The notes below the pieces were generated by a model. It did no database searches, was not told the DNA's origin, and was given only the letters and a program-made list of their open reading frames with translations. A DNA stretch of 7,483 bases. It comes from Candidatus Nealsoniibacteriota bacterium. Its GTDB lineage: Bacteria > Patescibacteriota > Minisyncoccia > Minisyncoccales > MHMH01. The translations under genes and the position numbers were made by a program. The stretch is from assembly GCA_016181985.1 (NCBI GenBank), contig JACOYG010000046.1, forward strand, positions 1-7,483. The letters run 5' to 3'. This document shows positions 5,456 to 7,483 of the stretch, piece by piece (position 1 is the stretch's first letter; each line of letters begins with the position of its first letter).

Positions 5456-5949
5456 TCACAGCAAAATTACGCCATTTACATATAGCTCCCAGGAAAGTAA
5501 GGCTTATTGCCGACCTGATAAGGGGAAAATCTACGACGGAAGCCGTGACGATTTTGAATTTTACGACCAAGAAAGCGGCCCTCGATATTCAAAATCTTTT
5601 AAATTCCGCCATAGCCAATGCAAAAAATAATTTTCAGCTGGATCCGTCCAATTTATACATATTAAAAATCAGCGTAGATGAGGGACCGAAAATCAAAAGA
5701 TTTATGCCGAGAGCCAGAGGCTCAGCCAATGAGATTCAGAAGAAAACTTCCCATATTAATTTAGTTCTTGAGGAAATTGAAAAAGGAGCGGGAAAGCTCA
5801 AAGCAACAAAAGAGGAAGAGGTTGCAAAAGACGAAAAAATAGAAAAGATTAAAAAGGAAGAAAAGCCGAAGTTGAAGCCGGAAGCAAAAATACGCGCAAC
5901 AAAATCAGAAAAAGGCGCGAAAAGAATTTTTAGAAGACAGGTATTTTAA
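5452..5949 (+). CDS. rplV: 50S ribosomal protein L22 with C-terminal extension
   Basis: L22 spans the 50S subunit and its beta hairpin lines the exit tunnel near the macrolide site. The core starts at HIAPRKVRLIADLIRGK (10-26). It includes the hairpin region DEGPKIKRFMPRARGSANEI (76-95), which keeps the M-P-R-A-R-G turn, and KTSHINLVLEE (98-108). It has 165 residues against about 110 usual. Residues 112-165 are a Lys/Glu-rich tail (for example KEEEVAKDEKIEKIKKEEK at 120-138) closing with the basic-aromatic KRIFRRQVF. That closing motif may be conserved in CPR L22 (recalled, not computed), which would suggest that the tail is real and not read-through. It overlaps the rpsS stop by 4 bases and precedes rpsC by 2. 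Identity is certain. Confidence 0.97.
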   Translation: MITAKLRHLHIAPRKVRLIADLIRGKSTTEAVTILNFTTKKAALDIQNLLNSAIANAKNNFQLDPSNLYILKISVDEGPKIKRFMPRARGSANEIQKKTSHINLVLEEIEKGAGKLKATKEEEVAKDEKIEKIKKEEKPKLKPEAKIRATKSEKGAKRIFRRQVF

Positions 5950-5951
5950 TT

Positions 5952-6599
5952 ATGTCGCATAAAGTTCAACCAAAATCATTTAGGCTCAGAGATGTGGGCG
6001 ATTGGGAATCGAGATGGTTCAATTGGAAAAAACTTCGAGATTATCTGGAAGAGGATTTTATCATTAGAAAATTTTTAGAAAAAAAATTGAAAGAATCGGG
6101 CGTTCAAAATATTGAAATTGAGCGTTTTGCCGATAAGGTCACCATTATTATCAATAGCGCCAGGCCGGGATTTATCATCGGCAGAGGAGGCAAGGGAGCC
6201 GAGGATTTAAAAAAAGAATTGGATAAAAAACTTCCTTTGCTGAAATCCGGCAAGAGGGAAATGAAAATTGAAATCAGGGAAGTAAGGAATCCGTGGATTT
6301 CAGCTTCTTTAGCCGGCCAATGGATGGCCCAGCAAATAGAAAAAAGAGTTTCTCACCGCCGGGTTATTAAGCAGTCCTTGGAAAAAATCATGGCCAATAA
6401 AGAAGTTAAGGGGGCCAGAATTGAAATGGCCGGCCGTTTGGGCGGCAATGAAATTGCCAGGAGAGAGTGGCTGAAAAAGGGCCGCATGCCCCGCCAAACC
6501 ATCAGAGCCATAATTGATTACGCGCACACGGAGGCTCTTTGCACTTACGGAATCATCGGAATTAAAGTTTGGATATATAAAGGAGATAAATTTGATTAA
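5952..6599 (+). CDS. rpsC: 30S ribosomal protein S3
   Basis: S3 forms part of the mRNA entry channel of the 30S head and helps unwind mRNA. The N terminus MSHKVQPKSFRLRDVGDWES corresponds to the family start (GQKVHPNGIRLG in E. coli). The KH domain shows the GxxG loop in GFIIGRGGKGAEDL (73-86). The C-terminal domain contains EKRVSHRRVIKQ (130-141), GRLGGNEIARREW (161-173), GRMPRQTIRAIIDY (177-190) and TYGIIGIKVWIYKG (198-211). The length is 215 residues, within the usual 205-235 range. It starts two bases after rplV without a Shine-Dalgarno. An AAAGGAG at 6579-6585, inside the last codons, resembles a coupling site for a following gene, yet no rplP follows within the window. Identity is certain. 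Confidence 0.98.
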   Translation: MSHKVQPKSFRLRDVGDWESRWFNWKKLRDYLEEDFIIRKFLEKKLKESGVQNIEIERFADKVTIIINSARPGFIIGRGGKGAEDLKKELDKKLPLLKSGKREMKIEIREVRNPWISASLAGQWMAQQIEKRVSHRRVIKQSLEKIMANKEVKGARIEMAGRLGGNEIARREWLKKGRMPRQTIRAIIDYAHTEALCTYGIIGIKVWIYKGDKFD

Positions 6600-6604
6600 T
6601 ATTA

Positions 6605-6626
6605 ATATAATCCGAATTCTACGAAT
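6605..6626 (+). repeat. Left inverted-repeat arm before the DUF5680 gene
   Basis: This 22-base arm pairs with the complement of 7125-7146 at 21 of 22 positions; the only mismatch is T6618. Its 17-base core, ATCCGAATTCTACGAAT (6610-6626), starts 11 bases after the rpsC stop. A related direct copy, ATTCGAATGATACGAAT (6631-6647, 14 of 17 identical), follows after TTTT and ends exactly at the DUF5680 start codon. Confidence 0.85.
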
Positions 6627-6630
6627 TTTT

Positions 6631-6647
6631 ATTCGAATGATACGAAT
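6631..6647 (+). repeat. Second direct copy of the 17-base repeat
   Basis: ATTCGAATGATACGAAT matches the core at 6610-6626 at 14 of 17 positions. With the inverted copy at 7125-7141 this gives the consensus AT(C/T)CGAATNNTACGAAT. It directly abuts the DUF5680 ATG, in place of any ribosome binding site. CGAAT 6622-6626 and ATTCG 6631-6635 could also form a small hairpin with a TTTT loop. Confidence 0.7.
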
Positions 6648-7118
6648 ATGAAAAAAGAAAAATTATTACAATTTTTATTGAAGGCGAGGATGAAGACTTA
6701 TGCTGGCGCTGACGGGAAAGTCCAACCGGCTTTTGGTGGTTCAGATCAATTAGAATATAGAGAAGGTGATTTGTTTTATAGGGATTTGTATTACACCGGA
6801 AACGGAATTTTTATGGGAGTGGAAGTGGTTCATTATCAAGATAAACCCATCTGGGCAATGTCTTATTACGGAAATTTTAAAGGAATGACCGAAGAAGAAA
6901 TAGATAAAATATTAAGGGAAGCCTTAGTGGATAATTGGCAGGATACGAGAATATGGAAGAAAGTTGAGTGGGAAAAGGATAATTACAAATACATTTGCGA
7001 ACCGAATTTTGAAGGCTCAATTGACGAACTAGCCGGAATAGAAAAGTTATTCAAGCGGGGAGAAGAAGTTTACCGATTTTTTTACGGCGGCGGTCTTATA
7101 GGACAAATAACGCAATAG
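6648..7118 (+). CDS. DUF5680 domain protein
   Basis: This 156-residue protein matches, from recall, the DUF5680 pattern over almost its whole length: FLLKARMKTYAG near the start (9-20), DQLEYREGDLFYRDLYY (33-49), KPIWAMSYYGNF (66-77), a variable acidic middle, YKYICE (113-118), and KRGEEVYRFFYGGGLIG at the end (136-152). No biochemical function of this family is known to me. It has no signal peptide or membrane segment, so it is probably cytosolic. It occupies the place where rplP usually follows rpsC. It is flanked by 22-base inverted repeats (6605-6626 and 7125-7146). The ATG lies directly after a repeat copy, without a Shine-Dalgarno motif, and the stop is TAG. It looks like an accessory cassette, perhaps expressed by read-through from rpsC. 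The domain call is good; the role is unknown. Confidence 0.85.
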   Translation: MKKEKLLQFLLKARMKTYAGADGKVQPAFGGSDQLEYREGDLFYRDLYYTGNGIFMGVEVVHYQDKPIWAMSYYGNFKGMTEEEIDKILREALVDNWQDTRIWKKVEWEKDNYKYICEPNFEGSIDELAGIEKLFKRGEEVYRFFYGGGLIGQITQ

Positions 7119-7124
7119 AGGAAC

Positions 7125-7146
7125 ATTCGTAGTATTCGGATTATAT
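7125..7146 (-). repeat. Right inverted-repeat arm between DUF5680 and GxxExxY genes
   Basis: On the minus strand this reads the same 22-base sequence as 6605-6626 with one difference (core ATCCGAATACTACGAAT). It starts 6 bases after the DUF5680 stop and ends 4 bases before the next start codon. With the left arm it encloses a single complete gene in 542 bases. I see no clear target-site duplication outside the arms, although the flanks are too A/T-rich to judge well. Confidence 0.85.
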
Positions 7147-7150
7147 ATTT

Positions 7151-7483
7151 ATGCCCGTAATAAGACAAAGAGATAAAATTTTATATCCAGATCTATCCTA
7201 TCTCGTATGTGGTTTATGCTTCAAGGTACACAATAAATTGGGATCATTTCTGGGTGAAAAGCAATATGGCGATGCCCTCGAAAATATATTTAAAGCGAAT
7301 AGCATTGACTATACAAGAGAAAGTGAATTGCCATTATCTTTTGAGGGCGAACAAAACCGACGCAATATTACCGATTTCATTATAGATGACAAAATAATCC
7401 TCGAGATCAAAGCTAAAAACATGATTACCAGAGACGATTATTATCAAATAAAAAGATATTTAATTTCTGCTAAGAAAGAGCTC
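7151..7483 (+). CDS. GxxExxY family protein, PD-(D/E)XK nuclease-like fold (3' end outside window)
   Basis: The frame is open from ATG 7151 to the window end, giving 111 residues of a protein usually about 120-140 long. The N-terminal part, YPDLSYLVCGLCFKVHNKLG (12-31), followed by FLGEKQYGDALENIF (33-47), is the helix that names the family. Here the motif keeps Glu36 and Tyr39, but Phe33 replaces the first Gly, as I recall for the Parcubacteria subtype. The nuclease-like core follows: ITDFIIDDKIILEIKAK (73-89), with Asp75, Glu85 and Lys87 as the putative D-ExK metal-binding set, and Gln99 in YYQIKRYL. The family is classed with PD-(D/E)XK nucleases, but an activity has not, to my knowledge, been established. 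It starts 4 bases after the right inverted repeat, with no Shine-Dalgarno. Whether rplP follows it cannot be seen. Confidence 0.88.
   Translation, partial: MPVIRQRDKILYPDLSYLVCGLCFKVHNKLGSFLGEKQYGDALENIFKANSIDYTRESELPLSFEGEQNRRNITDFIIDDKIILEIKAKNMITRDDYYQIKRYLISAKKEL

Noticed and set aside
6309..6527. Minus-strand reading frame opposite rpsC
   Set aside because: It is fully within conserved S3 sequence, without homology or initiation signals.
6592..6651. TTG-initiated 19-codon reading frame after AAAGGAG (6579-6585), overlapping the DUF5680 ATG as ATGA
   Set aside because: Most of it is translated from the 17-base repeats (Ile/Arg/Asn-rich), and the start is TTG inside the last rpsC codons. 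The purine motif is explained by the Lys-Gly-Asp codons at the end of S3. No evidence of a real peptide.
7483..7483. GxxExxY gene as a broken pseudogene
   Set aside because: The frame is open up to the last base and all core motifs are in order; it is cut only by the window boundary.

Overview
The window is a ribosomal-protein and translation-factor cluster from a bacterium with the standard genetic code. rpsS ends on TGA, which argues against the UGA-to-glycine codes of Gracilibacteria and Absconditabacteria. Several features together suggest a Patescibacteria (CPR) genome, probably Parcubacteria-like. These are lysine-rich extensions on L23, S19 and L22, a compact L3, almost no Shine-Dalgarno sequences, gene gaps of a few bases, CGA/ATTCG-rich intergenic repeats, and a GxxExxY protein of the 'VHN-LG-E-QY' subtype. 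This placement rests on family recall and was not computed.

Layout, all genes on the plus strand. (1) 2-856: the 3' end of fusA (EF-G domains IV-V), then a 72-codon Phd/YefM-like orphan. (2) 837-2528: one or two candidate promoters, an AT-rich leader, tuf (EF-Tu), rpsJ (S10), and a strong intrinsic hairpin. (3) 2532-6599: rplC, rplD, rplW, rplB, rpsS, rplV and rpsC (L3, L4, L23, L2, S19, L22, S3), packed with gaps of 2-6 bases or a 4-base overlap. The one exception is the 58-base rplD-rplW gap, which holds a heptad-periodic repeat that also forms the C-terminal tail of L4. (4) 6600-7483: where rplP (L16) would normally follow rpsC, there is a DUF5680 gene bracketed by 22-base inverted repeats, then a GxxExxY gene cut by the window end.

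The elongation factors and ribosomal proteins work together in translation. EF-Tu delivers aminoacyl-tRNA and EF-G drives translocation. S10, S19 and S3 build the 30S head; L3 and L2 support the peptidyl-transferase region; L4, L22 and L23 line the exit tunnel and its mouth. The classical S10 operon order is kept, but a terminator after rpsJ appears to separate S10 from the rest. The accessory genes (Phd-like, DUF5680, GxxExxY) have no evident role in translation. There is no gene-free stretch longer than about 80 bases. I see no tRNA, rRNA, CRISPR array, transposase or riboswitch. The clearest unexplained signals are the 17-mer and heptad repeats in the only long gaps of the ribosomal block, and the inverted repeats around the DUF5680 gene.
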